Positions 5,260 through 5,289 of a stretch of 5,289 nucleotides of DNA are shown one piece after another; within the stretch, counting starts at the first letter, position 1, and every line of letters begins with the position of its first letter. Under the pieces are notes generated by a model. It saw nothing but the letters and a program-made list of their open reading frames with translations, ran no database searches and was not told the origin of the DNA. The position numbers and the translations under genes are program-made. The stretch covers positions 1 through 5,289 of the forward strand of contig JAVERH010000144.1 in NCBI GenBank assembly GCA_034007245.1, given 5' to 3'. The DNA is from Anaerosoma sp034007245. GTDB taxonomy: Bacteria; Actinomycetota; Coriobacteriia; Anaerosomatales; Anaerosomataceae.

Positions 5260-5289
5260 ATGAAACGTCCGCTGAGGAAATTGCCGCTC
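5260..5289 (+). CDS. start of a gene cut by the window edge (10 codons)
   Basis: ATG 5260 is preceded by GGAG at a 9-base spacing and opens a frame that runs to the end of the window. Only ten residues are visible, a basic leader-like sequence with three Arg/Lys pairs or singles and several Leu and Pro. It could be a signal-peptide n-region or the start of a basic cytoplasmic protein; nothing more can be said of its function. It is divergent from the DUF6602-like gene, so it may belong to the flanking chromosome rather than to the accessory region. Confidence 0.4.
   Translation, partial: MKRPLRKLPL

Noticed and set aside
1..5289. CRISPR array, transposase, integrase, tRNA or rRNA
   Set aside because: I looked for regularly spaced repeats, DDE or tyrosine-recombinase motifs, and T-loop (GGTTCGA-type) signatures on both strands and saw none.

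Overview
The window reads as a GC-rich Gram-negative chromosome segment. Its codon use is strongly GC at third positions, it uses GTG and TTG starts, and its non-coding DNA is GC-rich. My best guess is an alphaproteobacterium, but no taxonomic marker gene is present, so this is inference. The gene content (an SMC/Rad50-type ATPase and two PD-(D/E)xK-type nucleases, with no housekeeping gene) looks like an accessory or defence-island region.

Left part (1-3665, + strand): a likely three-gene operon. (1) The C-terminal 771 codons of a large Rad50/SbcC-like ATPase with a CPVC zinc hook, an LSEGQ signature, a DDPLQ Walker B region and an H-loop histidine. Its start and Walker A lie upstream of the window. 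(2) A 59-residue helical small protein at 2409-2588 with a good ribosome binding site. (3) A 348-residue protein starting at TTG 2619. About 225 residues of unrecognised N-terminal sequence are joined to a C-terminal domain that lines up with the Vsr / very-short-patch endonuclease fold. The ATPase would sense or move along DNA and the Vsr-like protein would cut it; the small protein may be an adaptor. I do not recognise this exact trio as a named system.

Middle (3666-3928): a 263-base gap with an imperfect 15-16-base tandem duplication just after the nuclease gene, and a nested set of inverted repeats (3871-3930) at the convergent junction.

Right part (3929-4903, - strand): a 324-residue DUF6602-like protein with a readable E...D...ExK nuclease core, convergent to the operon and therefore separately transcribed.

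Right edge (4904-5289): a 356-base gap followed by the first ten codons of a + strand gene at 5260. The gap holds a strongly self-complementary block (5047-5161). It can be read as a rod-shaped RNA on the - strand, with a consensus TATAAT upstream and a U-rich 3' side; this is a candidate structured small RNA. A short hairpin hides the ribosome binding site of the last gene.
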